From assembly GCA_964658655.1 (NCBI GenBank), contig CAZZZL010000016.1, positions 10,444 through 74,443 on the forward strand: a stretch of DNA of 64,000 nt, written 5' to 3'. The notes beneath the pieces were generated by a model that was given only the letters and a program-made list of their open reading frames with translations, searched no databases and had not been told where the DNA came from. This DNA is from G963692885 sp964658655 (GTDB taxonomy: Bacteria > Acidobacteriota > Terriglobia > Terriglobales > Acidobacteriaceae). A program made the translations under genes and the position numbers. Below, in pieces: positions 52,701-60,794 of this stretch. Every line of letters begins with the position of its first letter. The first letter of the stretch is position 1.

Positions 52701-54125
52701 GTTGGCGCGTTCCTTGAAAGAAATTGGTACAGAGATGATGCGGCCATCAAACTCCGGAATCGCCACGTTGACCGCAGTATCGACTGCGTTCAAGCCTCGT
52801 CTCGAACCCTCCCATGCACCCTGCGGCATCTGGCATGCAATGGCCTGGACGACCGGGATGCCGAGTCTCTCGAAAGACAGCATCGACTCGCCTGTGTGCG
52901 TGGTCGTGCCGGTATTCACCTCGCCGAGCGCGAACGACAGCGTCGTGATCAGCACATCGGCAATGCCTTCGAGCAATTTGAATGCGGCGGGTCGGCCATC
53001 TTCCTTTGCCTTCAGGCTTGAGGTGAAGATGCACAGCGCGTTGGCTCCCTTGTCTTCGAGAGCGCGCGCAAGAGCGTCGATGAAAGCCGTGTTTCCACTC
53101 ATGCGGTGCGCTCGATAAAAGAGAACAGCAGCCGTCGGTCGAGCGGGATTGGACTGCTGTATCCAGTCTTTCATCGTCGCAACTTCGGTTTCAGGAAGAT
53201 AAATTCCATGCTCTGGCATCGTCATCGGCGGGGCGTAGCCATAGCCGGTCAACATGATGCGGTCCGATAGAAATCGCAGCAATTCACCAAAATTCTGAAC
53301 GCCACCAAGCGCGAGATACGCCGCAGCACTTTGCATGACATCCGCGGGTATGTTGATTGTTTCGGAGAACTCCGACGTGTTCTCACCGCAGCCGCTGACC
53401 AGCACAAGGGAATGTCCTCGCTCGATGCAGGCAGTGCGCAGTCGATCGAAGCCTGGAATGCAGCTCAGTGGCCCGTGACAGCGCACAATGATCACTCGTG
53501 CCTTCGCCATTTCTCCATGAATCAATACGCTGAGCTGGTCTTCATTGCGTAGAGCATTCAGTGAGAAAGCACTGACGCGAAGCTCTTCCGGGAGTGCCTC
53601 GGCGGCTTTCATCAACGTCAGCAGATCGGTATCCGCGTGTGAGAGCAGCATGATCGCGCCGTTCACTTGCGGATCCGTTTTTGCAAGGCTGGACGCGGGC
53701 ACAAGCTCGCTCTGTTTCCGCACGTCCCAGTCGTAATAGTTGAATACGAATTCACTTAACTCTGCTGGGGGCTGCAAGAAACGATCAGCAACAAGCATTG
53801 CGTCGATATAGTCATAAATCTGCCGAACCTGCCAGGGACTGTTAACCGAGTGGAACCAGACGGATCTGCCATCGAACAGCAGGCTGACAACATTCGCTAA
53901 CGCGCAGGGTCCAAGGCAGCCTCCACGCGTCAGGTGAACGTGGTTGCGTATTTTGCGGCTGAGCCACTCCTCGGTGTAAATATCGACCGGAACTGCTGCG
54001 TAGCCGCGCTCGGTAATCCCGCAACAGCACCCTGTATAGCAATATGTCAGGTGCGCTCGATGCTGGATGATGTTGAACGCACGGCCGTCCGCACGAATCA
54101 CTCGTTGACGAAATGACTCGGTCAT
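49743..54125 (-). CDS. cobN: Cobaltochelatase CobN with N-terminal (2Fe-2S)-type thioredoxin-like domain
   Basis: 1460 residues. Large subunit that inserts cobalt into hydrogenobyrinic acid a,c-diamide. The CobN/BchH domain spans about residues 150-1455 (ADVLITTLSFALGEVN, GIPVVQAIACQMPQG, HMGKHGTLEWLPGK, ERFDISTELLGQACHTRADA, WGTSQMRTQGDDIAQAF). In front of it, residues about 20-110 form an extra domain with C29, C33-C35, C70 and C74 (CYTGCCCG, GGCLGPC), the pattern of a thioredoxin-like (2Fe-2S) ferredoxin. ATG at 54125 follows GAGG seven bases upstream, which sits in a possible hairpin. It is the first gene behind the leftward cobalamin riboswitch. Confidence 0.93.
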   Translation of the reverse strand: MTESFRQRVIRADGRAFNIIQHRAHLTYCYTGCCCGITERGYAAVPVDIYTEEWLSRKIRNHVHLTRGGCLGPCALANVVSLLFDGRSVWFHSVNSPWQVRQIYDYIDAMLVADRFLQPPAELSEFVFNYYDWDVRKQSELVPASSLAKTDPQVNGAIMLLSHADTDLLTLMKAAEALPEELRVSAFSLNALRNEDQLSVLIHGEMAKARVIIVRCHGPLSCIPGFDRLRTACIERGHSLVLVSGCGENTSEFSETINIPADVMQSAAAYLALGGVQNFGELLRFLSDRIMLTGYGYAPPMTMPEHGIYLPETEVATMKDWIQQSNPARPTAAVLFYRAHRMSGNTAFIDALARALEDKGANALCIFTSSLKAKEDGRPAAFKLLEGIADVLITTLSFALGEVNTGTTTHTGESMLSFERLGIPVVQAIACQMPQGAWEGSRRGLNAVDTAVNVAIPEFDGRIISVPISFKERANKAGENLYAVNEDRAARVAGIATRLAALRKKANKDRRIAFVLTNSAAKASQVGGAVGLDTPASLLTLLHAMRARRYSIARLPETSDDLIQDLLGRGSYDTNYPLDPARAMRFSRAAYCEIYANFPARPARRMQDFWGQPQDRGPSIKPAKKTDKKLLPTIAGKVTSIEAEEPWGDEHDYLFAAMELGNAMIALQPPRGYGIDPDAIYHTPDLPPTHHYTAFYRWLATPQTQGGWGADAIVHMGKHGTLEWLPGKGIGLSGECFPDLLLGDMPLVYPFIINDPGEGSQSKRRAHAVIIDHLTPPMTSAETYGPLAELNQLVNEYYAVEKLDPLKVPYLQQQIWQLVEQTSLKADLNLKTMMTRERGDHSHEWDDTLTPEGIPTQLASMSGNEVAHLIEDLDGYLCELGMAQIRGGLHILGQMPPLPEMLRSLTRLANARAPSLQASLAIAFGFDLTELLESPGERFDISTELLGQACHTRADALEILDRAALDLYTMLESFGFRSACISEVERAVLGLESGDITASLSFACEELVPKLEQSSDEIEHLMDALEGGYVPAGPAGAPTRGMAHILPTGRNFYAVDPRALPSQAAWKVGQQLAREAVARFQAEEGKYPEMMGLSVWGTSQMRTQGDDIAQAFALLGVRPSWNAQSRRIEGVEVIPLEKLGRPRIDVTLRISGFFRDAFPHLIDTFDEAISMLVELDEPIDQNFPRKHYLAELEAKKDMPVHEAEAEARYRIFGSKPGSYGAGILPLIETGNWKDDNDFARAFLSWGGYAYGKGADGVDAQNTFSERLKSIEVALHNQDNREHDIFDSDDYFQFHGGMIASIRALTGTQPKAYFGDSSRPESAQVRDLREEALRVYRSRVINPKWIESIKRHGYKGGLELAATVDYIFGFDATARIAPDFVYEGLAEHYALDHKMREFLGASNPWALNAIAERLLEAAKRELWENPAQETLNALRGVLLETEAILEAQGEKTLERKPEAVL

Positions 54126-54156
54126 CGACTGGCCTCATTATCCATCGCGAGGTCAG
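54126..54156 (-). promoter_or_regulatory. Candidate ribosome-binding-site sequestering hairpin before cobN
   Basis: In the leftward transcript CUGACCUC (54149-54156) can pair with GAGGCCAG (54129-54136), seven of eight pairs with one A-C mismatch, around a 12-base loop. The second arm contains the GAGG used by cobN. It lies about 100 bases behind the riboswitch B12 box. This fits translational control by the riboswitch, but alternative pairing was not computed. Confidence 0.5.
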
Positions 54157-54249
54157 GACGGCCGCTATCAAAGCTGGGAATGGGAAGAGGACGAATTAGT
54201 GAAGCCGGGGCCAAGCGCATGGTTTCTGTTCTCCGCAGAAAATGCTATG

Positions 54250-54420
54250 TACCCGGGCAGGTCTCCTGGCTTCGAAGTGCACCTTTTTCACAGATGCTCG
54301 AGTCTCCTCCTTCCCCGATTTCACAACCGAGTGGATAATGGCGACTCATCTTCGTTTACAGTGGCGGGACCGCACCGGGATTTCACCGGACTTCCCTTTT
54401 AAGCCCTCGCGGGCACCATG
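54250..54420 (-). promoter_or_regulatory. Cobalamin riboswitch (leftward operon)
   Basis: Read on the minus strand: GGTGCCCGCGAGGGC, GGGAAGTCCGGTGAAATCC, GGTCCCGCCACTG and the B12 box AGCCAGGAGACCTGCC at 54256-54271. These are the conserved elements of the cobalamin (AdoCbl) riboswitch in the right order. It lies 125 bases upstream of cobN and should repress the 13-gene leftward operon when coenzyme B12 is abundant. No T-rich terminator is seen behind it. Confidence 0.95.
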
Positions 54421-54628
54421 GGTCTGCAACAGTTGTACCACGCTAGTTCTTGCTCTTGCTTCGAGTCAGGTTTACACGCAAAAGTTCTGATCGTTTTAAT
54501 CTCGTCCCGCTGGCCAGCCGAAGAAGAAGGGCTGCTATGTTTTTAGGCGCGAGCTGTCCTCTGGCCGATCACTCATTTTTAAAGGCCGTTCAACAGCGAA
54601 TCACTCTGATACATTAGCTCTTAAGATT

Positions 54629-54796
54629 CCGAGGTGCCCGCGAGGGCATAACAGGGAAGCCGGTGCGAGTCCGGCATGGTCCCGCCACTGTGTTCAGGAG
54701 ACGGACTCTTCGTAAGCCACTCGGACGGATCCGGGGAAGGCGAGGAGTGCGGAGCGTCGATGAGGCGCTCAGCCTGTCAATCAGGAGACCTACCTT
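54629..54796 (+). promoter_or_regulatory. Cobalamin riboswitch (rightward operon)
   Basis: Starts with GAGGTGCCCGCGAGGGC, then GGGAAGCCGGTGCGAGTCCGG, GGTCCCGCCACTG and a B12 box AATCAGGAGACCTACC at 54779-54794, which differs slightly from the consensus. It lies 198 bases before the cobG ATG. About 210 bases separate it from the divergent riboswitch; that spacer must hold both promoters. It should control the corrin-ring operon from cobG to cobF. Confidence 0.94.
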
Positions 54797-54914
54797 GGAT
54801 CAATTTTGATTCTTCGCCGCGTGGAAACGGGAAGCAATCGCTCATCGACCTCGAGCCCTTGCGCCTCTTCACCGGTAATTTGTGAGGTGTGCTTGCCCTT
54901 GACCGGGATCGATA

Positions 54915-54984
54915 GTCGCAGTCACCTACACAAACGAGGCGTGCTCCATTGCCGTCGCAAAGGTGCGACCGTGTCAGTCGCAGG
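54915..54984 (+). promoter_or_regulatory. Candidate alternative hairpins before cobG
   Basis: GTCGCA occurs at 54915-54920, 54954-54959 and 54977-54982. A single complementary TGCGAC at 54964-54969 can pair with the second copy (four-base loop) or with the third copy, which abuts the AGG of the probable ribosome binding site (54982-54984). The two stems exclude each other, as expected of an expression platform downstream of the riboswitch. Not tested by folding. Confidence 0.45.
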
Positions 54985-54993
54985 TCTACTTTG

Positions 54994-56277
54994 ATGAGAC
55001 TCGGTGCGAATTACTGCCCCGGCATTCTGCATGCCGTGCCAGCGAGGGATGGCTTACTGTTGCGTATACGAGTCCCCGGAGGATTGATCACTGCAACTCA
55101 GCTCAGAACAGTGGCGGATGTGTCTGAACACTTTGCCGACGGTTCCATCGAAATTACTTCGCGTGCGAACCTGCAATTGCGGGCAATCCACGAGCGGCAT
55201 CTCATGGAGATTGCCGACAGCCTCGCTGCAATAGGTCTGCTGCCATCGCCACTGCATGAACGAGTACGTAATATTGCCACCAGCCCTTTTGCCGGTATCG
55301 CTGCAGGTGAACGGGTTGATACGCGTCCGCTCATCCTTCAACTCGATCGATGCCTCATCGCAGATCCGGTCTTTGCGGGCCTTCATCCCAAATTCAACTT
55401 CGGTATTTATGGCGCATGTAAACGACATAGCCGGGAAGTCGACGACCTCTCGCTCGAACCGATCGAACTGAACGGCGTGCTGCATTTCCGGCTCTTGATC
55501 GACGGAATTGATTCAGGGTTTGCAACGCCGGTTGATTGCGCAGTCGATCGCCTGTTAGAAGTGGCAAAAGTTTTGCTGGCTTTAGCTACAAAGCTCAACA
55601 TTGCAGCACGTGCCCGCAGAGTCATCGCAATGCCTGCTGCGCTTGAAGAGTTTAAAGAGTCTCTTGCTCACACTCTTACATCATGCCCGTCAGTCGCGCA
55701 ATCGAACTCGTTCGTCGAACAGGTTCCGGGAATCTTTCCCGCTGCTGACGCTGGCCGCGTGAATATTATTCCGTCAGTCCCACTCGGCCGTCTCACCACT
55801 GAGCAGGGTAGACATGTTGCAGACGCGGCCAGGTATATGAAAGCTGACCTCCGACTCGCTCCCTGGCGCGGAGTTGTGATCGGCGCTATCCCTAAAACTC
55901 TGGAGAAAGCCGCTATCGAAGGCCTGCAGACCGCAGGGCTCGCCTGCAACCAACGAGATGGATATCAGGGCATTGCCGCTTGCGCTGGCATCGCGGGTTG
56001 CGATGCCGCGCTGGCCGATGTTCGGGGCGATGCAGCGTTACTCGCACGATCCCTTGAAGGCCAATCCGCTCCTTCAGAATGGACTGTCAATTTATCCGGG
56101 TGCGAAAAGCAATGCGGACGGCGGCATGGAGCAACCGCCGACTTAGTCGCGGAGCCTTCCGGCTATAGGCTCAGGCTCAGAGGTCAACCAGAGATATGTG
56201 GCTGCTCCTCGGACTTTACACTGCATGCGATTACGGCATTACACGCCGAGATGACCTCCGCGGTCGTGGCACGATGA
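54994..56277 (+). CDS. cobG: Precorrin-3B synthase (oxygen-dependent)
   Basis: 427 residues from the ATG at 54994; a TTG at 54949 is less likely. Uses O2 to make precorrin-3B, the step that marks the aerobic pathway. It is a nitrite/sulphite-reductase-like iron-sulfur protein: N-terminal GLLLRIRVPGGLITATQLR, SIEITSRANLQLRAI and the cluster motif C-x5-C (IAACAGIAGCDAA) followed by C-x3-C (NLSGCEKQCGRRHG). Length is normal. First gene behind the rightward riboswitch; its stop overlaps the ATG of cobH. Confidence 0.93.
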   Translation: MRLGANYCPGILHAVPARDGLLLRIRVPGGLITATQLRTVADVSEHFADGSIEITSRANLQLRAIHERHLMEIADSLAAIGLLPSPLHERVRNIATSPFAGIAAGERVDTRPLILQLDRCLIADPVFAGLHPKFNFGIYGACKRHSREVDDLSLEPIELNGVLHFRLLIDGIDSGFATPVDCAVDRLLEVAKVLLALATKLNIAARARRVIAMPAALEEFKESLAHTLTSCPSVAQSNSFVEQVPGIFPAADAGRVNIIPSVPLGRLTTEQGRHVADAARYMKADLRLAPWRGVVIGAIPKTLEKAAIEGLQTAGLACNQRDGYQGIAACAGIAGCDAALADVRGDAALLARSLEGQSAPSEWTVNLSGCEKQCGRRHGATADLVAEPSGYRLRLRGQPEICGCSSDFTLHAITALHAEMTSAVVAR

Positions 56278-56894
56278 GCTATGTCAAGGATGGCGCAGCC
56301 ATCTACCGCGAATCTTTCGCCATCATTCGCGGAGAAGCGGACTTGTCCTCATTCACGCCCGAGCTTGCTCGCATCGTCGTCCGCATGATCCATGCATGCG
56401 GCATGACAGATCTTCCTCGCGACGTCCGGGCCTCGGCAGACGCAGCCTCCGTTGGTGTCCGCGCACTGCTCGCAGGCGCACCAATCCTATGTGACGCGAC
56501 CATGGTTGCAGATGGCATCACGCGCTCCCGGCTTCCACGAAATAACGAGGCCATCTGCACCCTGCGCGCTGAGCGAACCGCCGACCTGGCAGCAAGCCTC
56601 CGGACTACGCGCAGTGCAGCGGCGGTCGAGCTATGGCGGGGGAGGCTTGCCGGTTCTATCGTCGTGATCGGAAATGCTCCCACGGCACTGTTTCACCTGC
56701 TCGACATTCTCGGAGACGGAGCGCCGCGGCCGGCCCTGATTATCGGCATCCCGGTCGGATTTGTGGGCGCTGCTGAATCAAAAATAGCGCTTGCGACAAA
56801 CCGTCTTGGCATACCATTCCTGACCGTTATTGGTCGCCGCGGCGGCGCCATCGCTGCCGCCGCGGTCAATGCCCTCGCGAGCGAGGACGAATGA
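56274..56894 (+). CDS. cobH: Precorrin-8X methylmutase
   Basis: 206 residues from the ATG at 56274, which overlaps the cobG stop (ATGA). Moves the C11 methyl group to C12 to give hydrogenobyrinic acid. Landmarks are YVKDGAAIYRESFAIIR, ILCDATMVADGI, the catalytic-region GNAPTALFHLLD and GIPVGFVGAAESK. The longer open frame starting at 56196 is not needed. It overlaps the next gene by four bases. Confidence 0.95.
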   Translation: MSYVKDGAAIYRESFAIIRGEADLSSFTPELARIVVRMIHACGMTDLPRDVRASADAASVGVRALLAGAPILCDATMVADGITRSRLPRNNEAICTLRAERTADLAASLRTTRSAAAVELWRGRLAGSIVVIGNAPTALFHLLDILGDGAPRPALIIGIPVGFVGAAESKIALATNRLGIPFLTVIGRRGGAIAAAAVNALASEDE

Positions 56895-58420
56895 ACGGTC
56901 ATGCGACGACCGGCCGTCTCTATGGCATTGGCGTAGGCCCCGGCGACCCTGAGCTCATTACTGTCAAAGCGCAGCGAGTGCTTAGACAGGTTCAGGTCGT
57001 CGCGTATCCATGCGCACGGCATGGTCAGAGCAATGCTCGTTTGATCGTCTGCTCGAAATTGACTCACGGTCAAATTGAGTTGCCCATGATGTATCCCGTG
57101 ACGACAGAACAAACTGAACACCCAGGAGGCTACGAGGCTGCGATTTCTGAGTTCTACGATGAGATGGCTGCGACGATTGCGACGCATCTTGTAGACGGCC
57201 GGGATGTGGCAATCCTTTGCGAGGGTGATCCTTTTTTCTACGGTTCCTACATGTACCTCCACGACCGCCTTGCTCATCGGTTTCGCACGGAGGTCATTCC
57301 CGGCGTCGCATCCATCATGGGTGCAGCCGCACGACTTGGAACGCCGCTCGTGCGTCGCGATACAGAGTTCACAATACTTCCTGGAACCCTCTCTGAAGAT
57401 GCGCTAAAAGCCAAGCTGGGAAAATCGGGTGCCTTCGCCATCATGAAGCTTGGTCGAAACTTCGAGAAAGTGAAACGTGCAATAGATGCGACAGGTCTGA
57501 CAGCCCAGGCACTCTTCATCGAACGAGCAACGATGGCTGACGAGCGAATCGTGCCGCTCAGCGAAGTTGATCCAAAAGATGTCGCTTACTTTTCACTGAT
57601 CCTGATTCCCGATGCGAGTCAGCCAGGGCGGGACATGAATCATCAGCCTACAGAAGCGGGCGACCGTGCCGGTTGGATCTCAGTCGTTGGCCTGGGGCCG
57701 GGTTCGGCAGGTTGGCTCACGCCTGAAGCAGAGCAGGCCCTGGCCGAAGCTACAGATCTGGTGGGCTATCACACCTACCTCAATCGCGTCCCTCTGCGGC
57801 ACGGCCAGCGACGCTACGGCTCCGATAACAAAGTGGAAGCGGATCGCGCGTGCCAGGCACTGGCCCTCGCTGAAGAAGGTCACCGTGTCTGTGTCGTTTC
57901 ATCCGGAGACCCGGGCATCTTTGCCATGGCCACTGCAGTACTTGAATGTGTTGACCAGGGGCCACCTGCCTGGCATTCACTCGACATTCGTATCCTGCCC
58001 GGCGTGTCTGCCATGCAGGCAGCGGCTTCGCGTGCAGGTGCGCCCCTCGGCCACGATTTCTGCGTTCTATCTCTCTCTGACCGACTTAAACCGTGGGCAA
58101 TCATTGTGAAGCGACTCGAAGCTGCGGCATGTGCCGACTTCGCAATTGCAATCTACAACCCGATCTCGTCAGAACGGATGTGGCAGCTCGCAGAAGCGCG
58201 AACCATCTTCGCAAAATATCGATCCCCAAAGACGCCCGTCGTAGTCGCCCGCAGCGTTGGCAGGCACGATGAGCAAATAATTATCACTGATCTTGAACAC
58301 TTCGATCCATCGCAGGCTGACATGCAAACTGTCATCCTCATTGGATCTTCGACCACGCGCGAGCTTCAGATGGCAGACGGCACCAGGCTCGTCTATACGC
58401 CACGGAGCTACAGTCTATGA
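56891..58420 (+). CDS. cobIJ: CobI-CobJ fusion: precorrin-2 C20- and precorrin-3B C17-methyltransferase
   Basis: 509 residues made of two SAM-dependent tetrapyrrole methylases. The first (about 1-240, YGIGVGPGDPELITVKAQRV, CEGDPFFYGSYMYLHDRL, VIPGVASIMGAAARLGTPL) is CobI-like. The second (about 258-505, GWISVVGLGPGSAGWLTPEA, VGYHTYLNRV, VSSGDPGIFAMATAVLE) is CobJ-like and makes precorrin-4 with ring contraction, after CobG. No stop or frameshift separates the halves, so one polypeptide performs two non-adjacent steps. Such fusions occur in other bacteria. Overlaps both neighbours by four bases. Confidence 0.94.
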   Translation: MNGHATTGRLYGIGVGPGDPELITVKAQRVLRQVQVVAYPCARHGQSNARLIVCSKLTHGQIELPMMYPVTTEQTEHPGGYEAAISEFYDEMAATIATHLVDGRDVAILCEGDPFFYGSYMYLHDRLAHRFRTEVIPGVASIMGAAARLGTPLVRRDTEFTILPGTLSEDALKAKLGKSGAFAIMKLGRNFEKVKRAIDATGLTAQALFIERATMADERIVPLSEVDPKDVAYFSLILIPDASQPGRDMNHQPTEAGDRAGWISVVGLGPGSAGWLTPEAEQALAEATDLVGYHTYLNRVPLRHGQRRYGSDNKVEADRACQALALAEEGHRVCVVSSGDPGIFAMATAVLECVDQGPPAWHSLDIRILPGVSAMQAAASRAGAPLGHDFCVLSLSDRLKPWAIIVKRLEAAACADFAIAIYNPISSERMWQLAEARTIFAKYRSPKTPVVVARSVGRHDEQIIITDLEHFDPSQADMQTVILIGSSTTRELQMADGTRLVYTPRSYSL

Positions 58421-59643
58421 CTCCAACAAATCGCTGGTTATCGATTGTCGGCATCGGTGAGGACGGTTGGGACGGCTTGAATCCTGAGGCCCGAACCGCA
58501 ATCGAGAGTGCCCAGATTCTCTATGGAGCGACACGTCATCTTGCACTTCTTCCAACGGCAATCCCGTTGCCAACGCGTATACCCTGGCCGTCACCGATGG
58601 CACCCGCGGTTCAAGAAATCCTGACTGAACATCGCGGAAGCAAAAATGTTGCAGTGCTTGCGAGCGGGGATCCCATGCTGTACGGTGTCGGCGTTACTCT
58701 CACGCGCGAGCTTGCACCGATCGAGTTCCGTGTGATTCCGCAGGTCTCCTCGTATTCGCTTGCCTGTGCACGACTCGGGTGGGCAATTGCCGACACACAA
58801 TTGATTTCCCTCGTGAATCGACCGGTCAAGCAGTTGTCTCGTTTTATCTATCCCGGTCAACAACTCATTGTCCTTTCCGAAGATGGTAGCTCGCCTCACA
58901 TGGTCGCTCGTTTGTTATGTGAAGCAGGCTTCGGAAACAGCCCGATGACTGTGCTGGAAAGCCTTGGTGGACCAGCGGAGCGTCACACTTCTGGACGCGC
59001 CTCAGACTGGCCCCCCGGACAATGTGGGAATCTGAATCTCATCGCTATCGTCTGCACCCCCGGTACAAACCTCAATTCGTTGTCGCTGGCTCCCGGACTT
59101 CCTGATGATGCGTTCGAGACCGATGGACAGCTTACCAAGCGAGAAATCCGTGCCGTCACCATTGCGAGACTTTCCCCTCTGCCCCACCAATGCCTGTGGG
59201 ACGTAGGTGCCGGCACTGGCAGCATCGGGATTGAATGGATGCGTGTCCACCCATCGTGCTCTTGCGTTGCGTTCGAAACACGGGAGGACCGCGTCGCTCG
59301 CATTCATGTGAATGCAGCTAGGTTCGGTGTGCCGACTCTAAAAGTTATCGAAGGCAGCGCGCCCTCGGCTTTCGCGGATCTTTCGCAACCGGATGCAATT
59401 TTCATGGGAGGAAGCGTGGCAGACGAGATTCTGTTCAACGCCTGCTGGGCGAAGCTCGCCGCTGGAGGTCGCCTTGTTGCAAATGCGGTTACCCTGGAAA
59501 GTGAAGCGCGCCTCATCGCAAGGCATTCGACCTATGGCGGTGATCTCATGCGCATGATGGTCTCCCGTGCAGACCCAGTCGGCAGTTCCTACGGATGGAG
59601 ACCCATGATGCCGATCACTCAATGGACCGTGACCAAGCCATGA
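58417..59643 (+). CDS. cobL: Precorrin-6Y C5,15-methyltransferase (decarboxylating)
   Basis: 408 residues, two-domain form. The N-terminal CbiE-like domain (about 1-205) reads LSIVGIGEDGWDGLNPEART, ILYGATRHL and VLASGDPMLYGVG. The C-terminal CbiT-like Rossmann methylase domain (about 225-400) has DVGAGTGSIGIEWMR and AIFMGGSV. It methylates C5 and C15 and removes the acetate carboxylate of ring C. ATG overlaps the stop of cobIJ. Confidence 0.95.
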   Translation: MTPTNRWLSIVGIGEDGWDGLNPEARTAIESAQILYGATRHLALLPTAIPLPTRIPWPSPMAPAVQEILTEHRGSKNVAVLASGDPMLYGVGVTLTRELAPIEFRVIPQVSSYSLACARLGWAIADTQLISLVNRPVKQLSRFIYPGQQLIVLSEDGSSPHMVARLLCEAGFGNSPMTVLESLGGPAERHTSGRASDWPPGQCGNLNLIAIVCTPGTNLNSLSLAPGLPDDAFETDGQLTKREIRAVTIARLSPLPHQCLWDVGAGTGSIGIEWMRVHPSCSCVAFETREDRVARIHVNAARFGVPTLKVIEGSAPSAFADLSQPDAIFMGGSVADEILFNACWAKLAAGGRLVANAVTLESEARLIARHSTYGGDLMRMMVSRADPVGSSYGWRPMMPITQWTVTKP

Positions 59644-60035
59644 ACGATGCTGTCGTTCTCGATCAATTCTCCATTGGCATCGGATGCTCTCAACGCGCTG
59701 AAGCGGACGACATCGTCCGTCTTTTGAACACATCCATTAAACCAATACAGTCTGGCATGATTCTCGCCACCATCGACCGACGTGCAGCAATCGCCGAAAT
59801 CGTAGCGGCAGTCCTCCGCCTCCGGCTTGTCGTCTTCTCTGCGAGCCTGTTGGCAGAAGTCGAGGGTACCACCACACAGTCCGTGCTCGCGCTATCGACG
59901 ACGGGTACATCCAGCGTCGCAGAAGCATCAGCACTAGCATCGCTTGGTCCGTCGGCTCGCCTGGTCGTTCCCCAGCAGAAAGGCCGTCTATGCACATGCG
60001 CATTGGCAGTCCTTCGGACAAGTGCGCACTCATGA
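59640..60035 (+). CDS. cobE: CobE / CbiG C-terminal-domain-like protein
   Basis: 131 residues from the ATG at 59640 (four-base overlap with cobL). Begins with the family hallmark FSIGIGCSQRAEADDIVRLL and continues with IDRRAAIAEIVAA and ALASLGPSARLVVPQQKGRLCTCAL. CobE corresponds to the C-terminal part of CbiG; its exact step in the aerobic pathway is not well defined, and a role in chaperoning or product release is possible. Overlaps cobM. Confidence 0.85.
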   Translation: MNDAVVLDQFSIGIGCSQRAEADDIVRLLNTSIKPIQSGMILATIDRRAAIAEIVAAVLRLRLVVFSASLLAEVEGTTTQSVLALSTTGTSSVAEASALASLGPSARLVVPQQKGRLCTCALAVLRTSAHS

Positions 60036-60790
60036 TCGTCCACTTCGTAGGAGCGGGACCTGGAGCAGCTGACCTGCTCACTCTTCGAGGTCGTGACCTG
60101 ATTCGAAATTCTTCAGTGTGTCTCTACGCCGGCTCGCTTGTGCCGAAAGAGTTACTCGCACACACGCCGCCTGGAGCCCGCATCGTCGATACCGCCGAAA
60201 TGGACCTTGATGAAATCATCGCGGAAATGTCTGAAGCACATGCAAAGAACCTCGATGTTGCGCGCATACACTCCGGCGATCTTTCTATCTGGAGCACCAT
60301 GGCAGAGCAGGTTCGCCGCCTTCAGCAACTCAATATTCCCTACGACGTCACTCCCGGAGTTCCTGCATTCGCTGCCGCTGCCGCCGCACTCAATCAGGAA
60401 CTGACGTTGCCGAATGTCGCACAGACGCTGATCCTGACCCGCACCTCCACCCGCTCCACGCCGATGCCTATTGGCGAAGATCTAGTCACCCTGGGTGCGA
60501 CCGGCGCAACTCTTGCCATTCATCTTTCCATCATGAATACAGTGCAGGTGTCGGCAGATTTGTCGCCTCTTTATGGAGCAGATTGCCCCGTAATTGTTGT
60601 GTTCCGCGCAAGCTGGCCCGACCAGCAGATTCTGCGCGGCACGCTTTCAACTCTTTCTGAAATGGTCAGAGATTCCGGCATCGATCGCAATGCTCTCATA
60701 TTTGTTGGGAGATCACTTCAACAGCCATCCTTCGGCGAAAGCTATTTATATTCCGCACAGCGCGACCGTAGCGACACCCTCGACCAATAG
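60032..60790 (+). CDS. cobM: Precorrin-4 C11-methyltransferase
   Basis: 252 residues from the ATG at 60032, overlapping the cobE stop; an earlier in-frame start at 59990 is not needed. SAM-dependent methylase: HFVGAGPGAADLLTLRGRDL, VCLYAGSLVPKELL, IHSGDLSIWSTMAEQ, YDVTPGVPAFAAAAAALNQ and LTRTSTRSTPMP are the family landmarks. Makes precorrin-5. Confidence 0.95.
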   Translation: MIVHFVGAGPGAADLLTLRGRDLIRNSSVCLYAGSLVPKELLAHTPPGARIVDTAEMDLDEIIAEMSEAHAKNLDVARIHSGDLSIWSTMAEQVRRLQQLNIPYDVTPGVPAFAAAAAALNQELTLPNVAQTLILTRTSTRSTPMPIGEDLVTLGATGATLAIHLSIMNTVQVSADLSPLYGADCPVIVVFRASWPDQQILRGTLSTLSEMVRDSGIDRNALIFVGRSLQQPSFGESYLYSAQRDRSDTLDQ

Positions 60791-60794
60791 CTTC

